A stretch of DNA of 49,588 nucleotides from Actinomycetales bacterium (lineage in GTDB: Bacteria > Actinomycetota > Actinomycetes > S36-B12), in NCBI GenBank assembly GCA_016125355.1, contig WGLX01000042.1:1-49588 (forward strand), in the 5' to 3' direction. The notes under the pieces are model-generated. The model was not told where the DNA came from and did not search any database. It was given only the letters and a program-made list of their open reading frames with translations. Shown piece after piece: positions 25,601 through 32,727 of the stretch. Numbering within the stretch: the stretch's first letter is position 1; each line of letters opens with the position of its first letter. The translations under genes and the position numbers were made by a program.

Positions 25601-25793
25601 GATCCTGCGCGAGCTCCGATCCGATCCGGCGACAACGGCCCTGCCCATCTTCGTCCTCACCGCGGATGCGTCTCCCGAGGTGCGGCGTCAGGCCCTGTCC
25701 ATGGGCGCCACGGGCTTCCTGACCAAGCCGGTCGACGTGGCCGAGGTCCTCGAGAGCGTCGATGAGTCCACCCGCGAGGAGGCGGCACCGTGA
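22677..25793 (+). CDS. hybrid sensor histidine kinase with PAS array and receiver
   Basis: A 1038-residue cytosolic kinase without membrane helices. Residues 1-135 form a GAF-like input region. A first, weaker PAS spans about 140-255, and three similar PAS domains begin near 271, 394 and 519, each opening with a RYR..(V/A)ENA(A/S)D(I/V)V motif. The HisKA helix follows with MSHELRTPLN (His679), then HATPase with NLLTNAVKYN, DTGMGIA and GTGIGL, and a C-terminal receiver with VEDNPAN, LFLDLHLP (Asp965), LTAD and TKP. It would autophosphorylate His679 and pass phosphate to Asp965 and probably to the next protein. GTGA overlaps link it to both neighbours, and GGAGG precedes its GTG. Confidence 0.92.
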   Translation: MRAPSHPALEILVRELHADGAVLIRRDTPGSACVSDATVPTIAEGDPWPNLPEIDDAQLITDPSRFGRYTSTAMRLSLPSELRGVLIAPLAEGRLALLVAWAQSRPPEDETALTSSGTFATFAALAPLLDTQRQYELSNARLRALLGAMSQAVVLVDGSGGPGEINRAAGGLLGLPAGAVSATELSGALRALRERALHGDVDETPSATLIENSSAHATWVCNFEDEPRSVRVSIAPIPSMVPGSRVWVFDDISRERALLNAERDARDAVAVSEQRYRMLVENAADIVFQSVEGILEWISPNLESVTGWRPADLVGTSTIHLWHPDDMKEAYGLRERVYDGGEGSGVMRFRKADGTYLWIEVSLSSYVNPDGLRGAVGIMRDVSARVAAEEQARRSEARYRLLAENASDVVFEKDPDAVIRWASPSAREFLGVEPDDLIGRPIATVFVPEDVSRVESAHRLAETGRNVTYRARFVRADGDIRWSEVSARPVFGADGLLIGRIGSLRDIHEEVLAEEALAEVQARYRFVAENASDVVTRYSPDGVIEWAFGSTQDLLGIPPDGVVGIRTTDWLSDEDMVDFDEKVAALRRGEVVTGYVRLKRPDGGTHWIDRRTRAVFDANGRMQYVVSAWRDAQAVIEYREALTRSERDARELAQRYEAARNDAMQASHAKTAFLSRMSHELRTPLNAVIGFAQLLALDPLTDEQLEAVDQIQTGGRHLLDLVNEILDISRIEAGRMSLSMESVAIKDVVGEALDLVRPMTAATGVTLDGSRGTATTLHALADRQRLIQALINLLTNAVKYNRPGGTVSVSARTGNDGMVHLTVTDTGMGIAPELMPRLFEPFDRLGAESSGIEGTGIGLTLVQGLLSAMGGAVEVESNVGEGSAFSLVLAPAEREHLNDTDVVPSPHSPSLRPPRVLYVEDNPANATLMRQIMRQRPEAELTVSMTGIEGLSLAREGEYDVLFLDLHLPDLGGAEILRELRSDPATTALPIFVLTADASPEVRRQALSMGATGFLTKPVDVAEVLESVDESTREEAAP

Positions 25794-27013
25794 GCGTCAT
25801 CGAGGAGGCCCTCGCGGGCCTTTCTGAGAACCGGGTCCTCGTGGTCGACGACAACCCGGCGAACACCCGGCTGGTCCGCAGCCTGCTGCTACGCGCCGGG
25901 CTGCGCGAGGTCCGCGAGATCCAGGACCCCCTGACCTTCGAACGGATTATCGACGCCTTCGATCCCGACCTGGTCATCCTCGACCTCATGATGCCGAAGA
26001 TGGACGGCTTCGCCGTTCTGGACCTCCTCGCCCGTCGGTCCGTGGGCGTGTTCCTGCCCGTCATCGTGGTCACGGCGGATGACTCCAAGGCGAGCACCGA
26101 GCGCGCGCTCGGACTCGGTGCCCACGATTTCGTCACGAAACCGTTCAATGCGGCCGAGCTCGTGCTCCGTTCCCGCAACCTCCTGCGGTCGCGCGCGGCC
26201 TACGTCGAGCTGCGCCGCAGCCGCGCTTGGCTGCGCAGCCGGCTCGACCTCTTCGAACCCGACCTGTCCGCGTCCGGGGTGGACCCGGACCGCGTCCGCA
26301 CGCTCATCGACGACACGATCAAGGCTGGGACTTTCACCATCGTCGGACAGCCGGTCATCGACATGCGATCGGGCGACACGCTCAGCATCGAGGCGTTGGC
26401 GCGTTTCCCGTCCGGTGTGCTGAACAACGCAGGGGCCTGGTTCGCCGCCGCGCTCGAGTCCGGCCAGGTGGGTGACCTTGAGCTGGCAGCGGCGACCAAG
26501 GCGCTCGGCCATCTGCCCCACTTGAGCGATGGCGCCCGCATGTCAATCAATCTCTCCCCGTCGACGGTCCTTGCCGGCGGACTCGGGGCGCTCGGTGAGG
26601 ACGTCCCGTGGTCGCGCATCATCGTGGAGCTCACCGAGCACGTGCCCGTTGCGGACTACGCCGCCCTGCGCGCGGCCCTCCGACCCTACGTGGACCGCGG
26701 CCTCCGCATCGCCATCGATGACACGGGCGCCGGCTTCGCCAGCCTTCGCCACATCCTCGACCTCGAGCCGCACATCATCAAGCTGGACATCGGCATCACG
26801 CGCGGCGTGGACGCGGACCCCAGCCGGGCAGCGTTGGCGGGCATGCTCGTGCACTTCGCCCAGGAGGTCGGCATCCGCGTGGTCGCCGAGGGCATCGAGA
26901 CGGAGGCAGAGCGCGACCGGCTGCTCGAGCTCGGCGTGGTGTACGGGCAGGGCTATCTGCTTGGCCGCCCGCGACCGCTGGGGCCCGCCGCCGCGGAGAA
27001 GGCAGCAGGCTGA
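25790..27013 (+). CDS. response regulator with EAL c-di-GMP phosphodiesterase domain
   Basis: A 407-residue REC-EAL protein. The receiver (about 14-130) has VVDDNPAN, phosphoacceptor LILDLMMPK (Asp65), TADD and TKPF. A short helical linker leads to an EAL domain (about 170-395) with all catalytic and metal residues: EAL at 201-203, Asn254 (INLS), Glu283 (LTEH), Asp310-Asp311 (DDTGAG), Lys331, Glu367 (AEGIE) and Gln387 (GQGYLLGRP). It should hydrolyse c-di-GMP to pGpG, presumably under control of Asp65 phosphorylation by the kinase encoded just upstream (GTGA overlap). There is no GGDEF domain here or nearby. It is the last gene of the three-gene operon and is followed by a hairpin. Confidence 0.92.
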   Translation: MSVIEEALAGLSENRVLVVDDNPANTRLVRSLLLRAGLREVREIQDPLTFERIIDAFDPDLVILDLMMPKMDGFAVLDLLARRSVGVFLPVIVVTADDSKASTERALGLGAHDFVTKPFNAAELVLRSRNLLRSRAAYVELRRSRAWLRSRLDLFEPDLSASGVDPDRVRTLIDDTIKAGTFTIVGQPVIDMRSGDTLSIEALARFPSGVLNNAGAWFAAALESGQVGDLELAAATKALGHLPHLSDGARMSINLSPSTVLAGGLGALGEDVPWSRIIVELTEHVPVADYAALRAALRPYVDRGLRIAIDDTGAGFASLRHILDLEPHIIKLDIGITRGVDADPSRAALAGMLVHFAQEVGIRVVAEGIETEAERDRLLELGVVYGQGYLLGRPRPLGPAAAEKAAG

Positions 27014-27026
27014 CGCGCACCTATGC

Positions 27027-27048
27027 GCGGGCTACGGGAGTAGCCCGC
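27027..27048. terminator. bidirectional hairpin between convergent genes
   Basis: A perfect 9-bp stem, GCGGGCTAC (27027-27035) with GTAGCCCGC (27040-27048), closes a GGGA tetraloop. It starts 13 bp after the EAL gene stop and overlaps the last codons and stop of the convergent NUDIX-like gene, so it can end transcripts from both sides. There is no U tract. Confidence 0.65.
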
Positions 27049-27568
27049 AGTGCGCCAATGCCATCCGCACGAGCCGACCCTGCCCACCCGACATCTCCGC
27101 CTGGAACTCCGGGGAGGATGCCTCGGCCGGGGTGACCCACACCAAGTCCAGGGCCTCCTGCGAGGGCGCGCAGTCGCCGTCCAGGGGCACGACGAAGGCC
27201 AGCGCCACCGCATGCTGGCGGGGGTCGTGGAACCCGGTCACCTCGGGGCTGGGGAAGTACTCGACCACGGTGAACGGCTGCGGGGAGGGCCCGACCCGCG
27301 GCAACGCCATGGTGCCGAGGTCCTTCTCCAGGTGGCGCAGCAGCGCATCGCGCACGCGCTCCCCGTAGAGAACCCGGCCGGACACGACGGCCCGGGAGAT
27401 GCTGCCGTCCGGCATCGCCCGCAGGAGCAGCCCGATGAGGGTGACCTGGCCCCGGTCATCGGTGCGCACCGGAACCGCATCGACGTAGACGATCGGCAGC
27501 CGCTGGCGCGCCGACGCGAGCTCGTCGTCGGCGAGCCACGATCCACGGGTGTCCAGCATGTCGCTCAC
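27032..27568 (-). CDS. DUF4916 / NUDIX-like family protein
   Basis: A 178-residue protein starting WLADDELASARQRLPIVYVDAVPVRTDDRGQV, the opening typical of the actinobacterial DUF4916 family, which is related to NUDIX hydrolases. Later segments are TLIGLLLRAMPDG, SGRVLYGE and EYFPSPEVTGFHDPRQHAVALAFVVPL. A canonical NUDIX box (GX5EX7REUXEEXGU) is not evident, so hydrolase activity is uncertain. It starts with GTG at 27568. It is a single minus-strand gene, tail to tail with the signalling operon and divergent from the LysE-type exporter. Confidence 0.75.
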   Translation of the reverse strand: MSDMLDTRGSWLADDELASARQRLPIVYVDAVPVRTDDRGQVTLIGLLLRAMPDGSISRAVVSGRVLYGERVRDALLRHLEKDLGTMALPRVGPSPQPFTVVEYFPSPEVTGFHDPRQHAVALAFVVPLDGDCAPSQEALDLVWVTPAEASSPEFQAEMSGGQGRLVRMALAHCGLLP

Positions 27569-27617
27569 GTCCCGACCCTAGCCGCCGATACCGGCCATCG
27601 TGCGTCATACTCGCCGC

Positions 27618-28244
27618 ATGCTCGGCGCCCTGCTCTCCGGACTCGGCATCGGCGTGCTCGCCGCGGCCCAGGTCGGTCCGATTTGGCTGCTGTGCGTGCG
27701 CACCAGCGCCCGCTACGGGTTCCGTCCGGGAGCGGCCATCGGGGTTGCGGCGTCGTCCGTCGACCTCGTCTACTCACTGCTCGGGGCCCTCGGGGCCGCG
27801 GCCCTCCTCCAGTTCGCCCCACTGCGCATCGGCCTGGGCCTCCTCGGCGGCGGCGTGCTGGTGTTCCTGGGTGCGCGAACCCTCCGCGACGCATGGCGCA
27901 TCAGGGCGGGAGCCGAGGACGAGGGCGAGGTGGTCGAGCCACGGAAGGCGCTGCGGACGGGACTGATCGCGACGGCGTCCAACCCGCTCACCATCCTCAC
28001 CTGGGGGGCGGTCTTCTCGGGCGCGGCGGTGGCAGACGTCGCAGGCACGCCAGCCTCGGCACTGGCCTTCGTGCTCGGGATCGGACTGGGCTCCCTGCTC
28101 CTGCACCTGACGCTGGCGGGTGTCGCAGCTGCGCTCGGCGGGCGCATGGGGGCCACGGCCCTGCGCTGGACCGACGCCCTCAGCGGCCTCGGCCTCATCG
28201 GCTTCGGGGCGCTGATCAGCGTCCGCACGGTGCAGGAAGCCTGA
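27618..28244 (+). CDS. LysE family amino-acid exporter
   Basis: A 208-residue inner-membrane protein with six hydrophobic helices. The start LGALLSGLGIGVLAAAQVGPIWLLCVRTSARYGFRPGAAIGVAASSVDLVY carries the LysE-family G-x-GP motif in helix 1. A cytoplasmic charged loop (AGAEDEGEVVEPRKALRTGL) precedes the conserved ATASNPLTILTW in the second half. The usual role is efflux of amino acids or small metabolites; the substrate is not known. I use the ATG at 27618; a GTG at 27600 would add six residues. It is followed 20 bp later by msrB on the same strand. Confidence 0.85.
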   Translation: MLGALLSGLGIGVLAAAQVGPIWLLCVRTSARYGFRPGAAIGVAASSVDLVYSLLGALGAAALLQFAPLRIGLGLLGGGVLVFLGARTLRDAWRIRAGAEDEGEVVEPRKALRTGLIATASNPLTILTWGAVFSGAAVADVAGTPASALAFVLGIGLGSLLLHLTLAGVAAALGGRMGATALRWTDALSGLGLIGFGALISVRTVQEA

Positions 28245-28264
28245 TCCCGACCTAGAGTCGTCCT

Positions 28265-28717
28265 ATGTCCCACAGCACCCCGGCACAGGACGGCCCCCAG
28301 CGGCCGGATGGATCCCGTTTCGACGTCGCCAAGTCCGAGGCGGAGTGGCGGTCGCAGCTCTCCCCCGAGGAGTACCACGTCCTCCGGGAGGCGGGCACCG
28401 AGCGCCCGTACACCGGTGAGTACACCGACATGAAGACGGAGGGCGTGTACCGGTGCCGGGCCTGCGGCGCGGAGCTGTTCCGCAGCGAGACGAAGTTCGA
28501 CTCGCATTGCGGCTGGCCGAGCTTCTTCGCCCCCCTCGCCGAGGACCGCGTCCTGTACCTGACCGACACCAGCCTGGGCATGGCTCGCACCGAGGTGCGG
28601 TGCGCCTCGTGCGGCGGTCACCTCGGCCACGTGTTCGAGGGCGAGGGCTACGGCACCCCGACCGACCAGCGCTACTGCATCAACTCCATCTCGATGGAGT
28701 TCACGCCGTCGCACTGA
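28265..28717 (+). CDS. msrB: peptide-methionine (R)-S-oxide reductase
   Basis: A 150-residue MsrB. It has the family start [26 protein letters not shown], two zinc-binding CxxC pairs (YRCRACG and [13 protein letters not shown]), the substrate segment HCGWPSFF and the catalytic cysteine in [11 protein letters not shown] near the C-terminus. It reduces the R-form of methionine sulfoxide in proteins, drawing electrons from thioredoxin, and helps repair oxidative damage. There is no signal peptide, so it is cytosolic. The 3' end overlaps the convergent EamA transporter gene by 17 bp. Confidence 0.97.
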   Translation: MSHSTPAQDGPQRPDGSRFDVAKSEAEWRSQLSPEEYHVLREAGTERPYTGEYTDMKTEGVYRCRACGAELFRSETKFDSHCGWPSFFAPLAEDRVLYLTDTSLGMARTEVRCASCGGHLGHVFEGEGYGTPTDQRYCINSISMEFTPSH

Positions 28718-29537
28718 TCATCAGCACGCCGGCCAGGGCCACCGCGACGCCCGCGTACTGCACCGGCCGCAGCCGCTCATGCAGCAGGGCCGCAGCGAGC
28801 ACGGCCGTCACGACCGGATACAGCGAACCCAGCACGGCGGTGGTGGACAGCAGCCCGATGGTCGTCGCCACGCCGTACAAAACGTTCGCCGTGGCGTCGA
28901 GCACGCCCACGGCCGCCAGAGGAAGCAGGTCGCGACGCGTGGCGCCCCCGAACGACCGGGCGATCATGGCGATCGGGATGAACATCACCACGCTCGTGAC
29001 ACGCATCCCGGTCATCGTCATGAGCGCCGAGACCTCGCTCCCCCGCGCCATGAAGACGAACATGCCGCCGAAGGCCAAGGCGGCCACGCCCGCGAAGGCC
29101 AGCGGCCGGGCGCTCTCGGCGCCGGACAGCTCCGGGCCGCTCGCCAGCAGGATCCCGATGGTGGCGGCCAGGATGCCGAGCACCTGCAGCGAGGAGGGCA
29201 GCTCCCCGCCCAGCAGCGCGACGGCGACGGGGACCACCACGGAGAGGGAGACCAGGGGCGACACGATGCCCATCGGGCCGATCGCCAGTGCGGAGTAGAA
29301 CGCCACCATGCCGACCAGCCCCAGCACGCTCGAGGCGATGGCCCACGGCCAGTAGCCGGGATCAGTCGACCACGCCCCAGTCCCGGTGGCCACGGCCACG
29401 AGCACGACGAACCCCGCCACCTGCGAGATCCCGTAGACCGCGAGCGCCGGCAGCCGCCTGCTCACGCTGCCCCCGAGGAAATCGGCGGTGCCCCACATGA
29501 GGCTGGAGAGGAGGGCGAGCGCCGCGTACACGCGCAC
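28701..29537 (-). CDS. EamA/DMT family transporter
   Basis: A 278-residue membrane protein made of two EamA halves with about ten helices. The first half begins [20 protein letters not shown] and ends ILGATIGI-like at [14 protein letters not shown]. The second half runs from [19 protein letters not shown] to [23 protein letters not shown], the C-terminal EamA signature (E near LHE). Drug/metabolite transporters of this type export small metabolites; the substrate is unknown. The GTG start at 29537 is directly followed by a hydrophobic helix. It is a single gene, divergent from the DUF3000 gene. Confidence 0.87.
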   Translation of the reverse strand: MRVYAALALLSSLMWGTADFLGGSVSRRLPALAVYGISQVAGFVVLVAVATGTGAWSTDPGYWPWAIASSVLGLVGMVAFYSALAIGPMGIVSPLVSLSVVVPVAVALLGGELPSSLQVLGILAATIGILLASGPELSGAESARPLAFAGVAALAFGGMFVFMARGSEVSALMTMTGMRVTSVVMFIPIAMIARSFGGATRRDLLPLAAVGVLDATANVLYGVATTIGLLSTTAVLGSLYPVVTAVLAAALLHERLRPVQYAGVAVALAGVLMISATA

Positions 29538-29613
29538 ACCCTAGGGGCGGCCAGGCCCTGATCACGCGGCGCGTCGGCTCCGCCGACCGTGCCGGACGAC
29601 TTAGCCTGACCGG

Positions 29614-30216
29614 GTGAGGTCGATCGTCACCGGCACGGATGCGTTCGAGCGCGCGCTCGAACGCGTCAAGTCGGTGCGCCCGCGGCCGGAGTTCGTCCTC
29701 GACGAGGCTCCGGCGCCGCAGCGGCTGGCGCCCTCGGCCATGGCGCTGACGGCCGAGATGTCCGACCCCGACTCCGAGGAGGCCTCGGGTCGGCTGGTGC
29801 TCCTCCACGACCCCGATGGCGTCGAGGAGTGGAACGGGTCCTTCCGCGTCGTGGTGTTCGTGCGCGGGCTGCTCGAGTCCGAGTCGACCGACGATCCCCT
29901 CCTGCATGACGTGGCGTGGACCTGGGTCACGGAGGCTCTCGAGGCCAACGGCTGTCACCCCACCCAGCTGGGCGGGACCGTGACCCGCACGGCCGGCCGG
30001 TCCTTCGGCACCATGCTGGAGCGTCCTGCGGACGGCTTCGTGGAGATCCGGGCGTCATGGACGCCGCGCGAGGATCCGACCACGGGTGAGCCGCTCGACG
30101 ACCTCGCTGGCCATGTCGAGGCGTGGCTGGACCTGCTGGCCCAGGCGGCCGGCCTTCCTCCCGTCCCACGAGGCGTGGCACAGGTCGACGTGCGTCGGCG
30201 GCGGGGTCGCCCGTGA
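29614..30216 (+). CDS. DUF3000 family protein
   Basis: A 200-residue soluble protein of the actinobacterial DUF3000 family. Recognisable parts are FERALERVKSVRPRPEFVLDEAPAPQRLAPSAMAL, GRLVLLHDPDGVEEWNGSFRVVVFVRG, and RTAGRSFGTMLERPADGFVEIRASWTP. The gene regularly precedes the RNase D gene in actinobacteria (as Rv2680-Rv2681 in M. tuberculosis), and here it overlaps it as GTGA. That suggests a shared RNA-related task, but I know of no tested function. It starts with GTG at 29614. Confidence 0.85.
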   Translation: MRSIVTGTDAFERALERVKSVRPRPEFVLDEAPAPQRLAPSAMALTAEMSDPDSEEASGRLVLLHDPDGVEEWNGSFRVVVFVRGLLESESTDDPLLHDVAWTWVTEALEANGCHPTQLGGTVTRTAGRSFGTMLERPADGFVEIRASWTPREDPTTGEPLDDLAGHVEAWLDLLAQAAGLPPVPRGVAQVDVRRRRGRP

Positions 30217-31454
30217 CGGAACCGGTCGTCCTCGAACCCCGCGATGGGGTTCCCGACGTGATCGTGGACCCGTCCGAGCTGGCTGCCTACGCCGAGGCGC
30301 TCGCCGCCGGGTCCGGTCCCCTCGCCCTCGACGCCGAACGCGCCTCGGGCTACCGCTACAGCCATCGCGCGTACCTGGTCCAGATGCGCCGAGAGGGGGC
30401 GGGCACCGCACTGATCGACCCGATCAGCCTGCCGGATCTCAGCGTCATCCAGGAGGCGACCGAGGGCGTCGAGTGGATCCTGCACGCGGCCACCCAGGAC
30501 CTCGCCTGCCTCGCCGAGGTCGGACTGCGCCCCTCGGCGCTGTTCGACACCGAGCTCGCCGGTCGGCTGCTCGGTCGGGAGCGGGTCTCGCTGGCGGCCT
30601 TGGTCGAAGGCGAGCTCGGCTTCATCCTGGAGAAGGGGCACGGAGCCACGGACTGGTCGGCTCGGCCGCTCAGCCACGCGCAGCTGCGCTACGCGGCCCT
30701 CGACGTGGAGGTGCTCGTCGAACTGCGCGATGCGCTCGCCGCGGCGCTCGAGGAGTCGGGCAAGGACCGACTGGCCCGTGAGGAGTTCCACGCCCTGCTG
30801 TCCTTCGCCCCCCGGGAGAAGGGCGGGGACGAGTGGCGACGGACCTCGGGGATCCACCGGGTGCGCAAGCCGCGGGACCTCGCGGTCGTGCGCGCCCTGT
30901 GGCAGGCCCGCGACGACATCGCCCGCGAGAAGGACCTCGCCGTGGGGCGGCTCCTCCCCGACTCGTCGATCGTGGCCGCGGCCCTCACCCCCCTTGCCAG
31001 CATGGCGGAGCTGGCGGACCTGAAGGACTTCCACGGCCGCGGAGCCCACCGGTACCTGCGCGCGTGGTGGGGCGCGATCGCGGAGGCCCGTGCCCTGCCG
31101 GACGCCGACCTGCCACGGTCGGCCACGCCTCCCGTCGGGCCTCCTCCGGCGAGGTCGTGGGCCGAGAAGGACCCGGCGGCCCATGCCCGGCTCTCCGCGG
31201 CACGCGCCATCCTCGCGGAGCTGGCCGCCGGCCAGGAGATGCCGGTGGAGAACCTCATCGCCCCGGACTCCGTGCGCCGGCTGTGCTGGGCGCCGCCGGA
31301 GCCGGCCGACCAGGAGGCCGTCACGGCCTTCCTGAGCGAGCTCGGCGTGCGGCCCTGGCAGATCGAGGCGACCGTCGACGCCCTGTGCGCCGCACTCACC
31401 GCCGACGAGGGCAGGTCGTCGACGACCCCGGACACGCAGGTTACTGGCGAGTAG
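30213..31454 (+). CDS. rnd: ribonuclease D family 3'-5' exonuclease with HRDC domain
   Basis: A 413-residue exonuclease. The DEDD-y catalytic set is visible: LALDAERASGY (DxE), the HAATQDLACL segment (second Asp) and LRYAALDVEVL (Tyr and final Asp). The HRDC region near 215-295 (RRTSGIHRVRKPRDLAVVRALWQARDDIAREKD ... LLPDSSIVAAA) follows, then a longer C-terminal part usual in actinobacterial RNase D. It trims the 3' ends of tRNA precursors and other structured RNAs. It overlaps the DUF3000 gene by 4 bp. Its stop codon lies inside the first of the palindromes that precede the thiolase gene. Confidence 0.92.
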   Translation: MTEPVVLEPRDGVPDVIVDPSELAAYAEALAAGSGPLALDAERASGYRYSHRAYLVQMRREGAGTALIDPISLPDLSVIQEATEGVEWILHAATQDLACLAEVGLRPSALFDTELAGRLLGRERVSLAALVEGELGFILEKGHGATDWSARPLSHAQLRYAALDVEVLVELRDALAAALEESGKDRLAREEFHALLSFAPREKGGDEWRRTSGIHRVRKPRDLAVVRALWQARDDIAREKDLAVGRLLPDSSIVAAALTPLASMAELADLKDFHGRGAHRYLRAWWGAIAEARALPDADLPRSATPPVGPPPARSWAEKDPAAHARLSAARAILAELAAGQEMPVENLIAPDSVRRLCWAPPEPADQEAVTAFLSELGVRPWQIEATVDALCAALTADEGRSSTTPDTQVTGE

Positions 31455-31477
31455 CCAACGTAGTTACTCGTCGGTAA
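31439..31477. promoter_or_regulatory. paired palindromes upstream of fadA (probable operator)
   Basis: Two similar imperfect palindromes lie here. The first is GGTTACTGGCGAGTAGCC (31439-31456, one mismatched pair); the second is TTACTCGTCGGTAA (31464-31477). Both fit TTAC-N6-GTAA or close to it. The same type of site occurs twice before the flavoenzyme gene at 34920. They end 53 bp before the thiolase GTG and overlap the rnd stop. Pairing and position suggest binding of a dimeric repressor such as a TetR-type protein; the regulator is not in the window. Confidence 0.6.
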
Positions 31478-31530
31478 TATGGCCGCAGCCGTCCGGCCGG
31501 GCGGCGTGCACACAGCCATGGGAGCCGAAC

Positions 31531-32727
31531 GTGGGCCGGACACCTGCTGAAGTCGTATTCGTCGATGGGGTGCGCACCCCGTTCGGGAAGGCGGGCAGCG
31601 CACTCGCCGAGACCCGCGCGGACGACCTTGTCGTCAAGGTCTTCCGCGAACTGCTGCGCCGCAATCCGGGACTGCCTCCGGAGCGGATCGACGACGTCGC
31701 GGTTGCGGCCACGACGCAGATCGGCGACCAGGGCCTGACCATCGGGCGCACGGCCTCGCTGCTCTCCGGCATCCCGAACTCGGTCCCGGGGTACTCCATC
31801 GACCGGATGTGCGCGGGCGCCATGACGGCCGTCACCACGGTCTCCGCGGCCATCATGGCGGGGCAGTACGACGTGGCCCTCGCCGGCGGCGTCGAGAGCA
31901 TGTCGCGGCACCCCATGGGCGAGGGCGTCGACCCGAATCCGCGATTCCTGTCCGAGCGCCTCGTCGACATCGAGGCCCTCAGCATGGGCGCCACGGCCGA
32001 GAACCTGCACGACCGCTTCCCGCACCTGACCAAGGCACGCGCGGACGCGTTCGCCCTGGGATCGCAGCAGAAGACCGCCCACGCGTACGAGCAGGGGTGG
32101 ATCCAGCCCGACCTCGTCCCCGTGGCCGCGCGGTCGAGTGAGCTCGGCTGGGGCATGCTCACCCAGGACGAGGTCATGCGACCGGGGACCACCCTGGAAG
32201 GACTGGCCAGCCTGAAGACGCCGTTCCGCCCGCACGGCCGAGTGACGGCCGGCAACTCCTCCGGCCTCAACGACGGCGCGACCGGGGCGATCCTCGCCTC
32301 CGAGGCGCTCGCCGACGAGCTGGGCCTGCAGAAGAAGATGCGCATGGTCGGCTTCGCCTTCGCGGGCGTCGAGCCGGAGGTCATGGGCGTCGGACCGGTG
32401 CCCAGCACCGAGAAGGCCCTCACGCGCGCAGGGATGTCGATCGAGGACATCGACCTGTTCGAGATCAACGAGGCCTTCGCCGTGCAGGTGCTGGCCTTCC
32501 TCGACCACTTCGGAATCGCCGACGACGACCCGCGGGTCAACCCGATGGGCGGGGCGATCGCCGTCGGGCACCCGCTGGCCTCCAGCGGCATCCGCCTCAT
32601 GAACTACCTCGCCGCGGACTTCGCCCGCAATCCCGAGGCCCGGTATGGCATCACCACGATGTGCATCGGCCTGGGCATGGGCGGAACGGTGATCTGGGAG
32701 AACCTGAACCACGCAGGGAGCAACTGA
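31531..32727 (+). CDS. fadA: acetyl-CoA acyltransferase (thiolase)
   Basis: A 398-residue thiolase. It shows the nucleophile IDRMCAGAM (Cys94), the substrate-loop region, EINEAFAVQ, GHPLASSG (catalytic His) and the second catalytic cysteine in TTMCIGLGMGG. Together with the fadB that overlaps it by one base (TGATG), it would form the alpha2-beta2-type fatty acid oxidation complex, cleaving 3-ketoacyl-CoA to acetyl-CoA and a shortened acyl-CoA. It starts with GTG at 31531 after a GGGAG site. Paired palindromes upstream suggest fatty-acid-responsive repression, which is inference. Confidence 0.94.
   Translation: MGRTPAEVVFVDGVRTPFGKAGSALAETRADDLVVKVFRELLRRNPGLPPERIDDVAVAATTQIGDQGLTIGRTASLLSGIPNSVPGYSIDRMCAGAMTAVTTVSAAIMAGQYDVALAGGVESMSRHPMGEGVDPNPRFLSERLVDIEALSMGATAENLHDRFPHLTKARADAFALGSQQKTAHAYEQGWIQPDLVPVAARSSELGWGMLTQDEVMRPGTTLEGLASLKTPFRPHGRVTAGNSSGLNDGATGAILASEALADELGLQKKMRMVGFAFAGVEPEVMGVGPVPSTEKALTRAGMSIEDIDLFEINEAFAVQVLAFLDHFGIADDDPRVNPMGGAIAVGHPLASSGIRLMNYLAADFARNPEARYGITTMCIGLGMGGTVIWENLNHAGSN

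Noticed and set aside
29641-29664. A perfect 24-bp palindrome (arm GCGTTCGAGCGC) inside the DUF3000 gene
   Set aside because: It falls in phase with codons for AFERALER, where the GC-biased codons for Phe-Glu-Arg and Leu-Glu-Arg mirror each other, and it lies inside the coding start, so coincidence is the simpler view.
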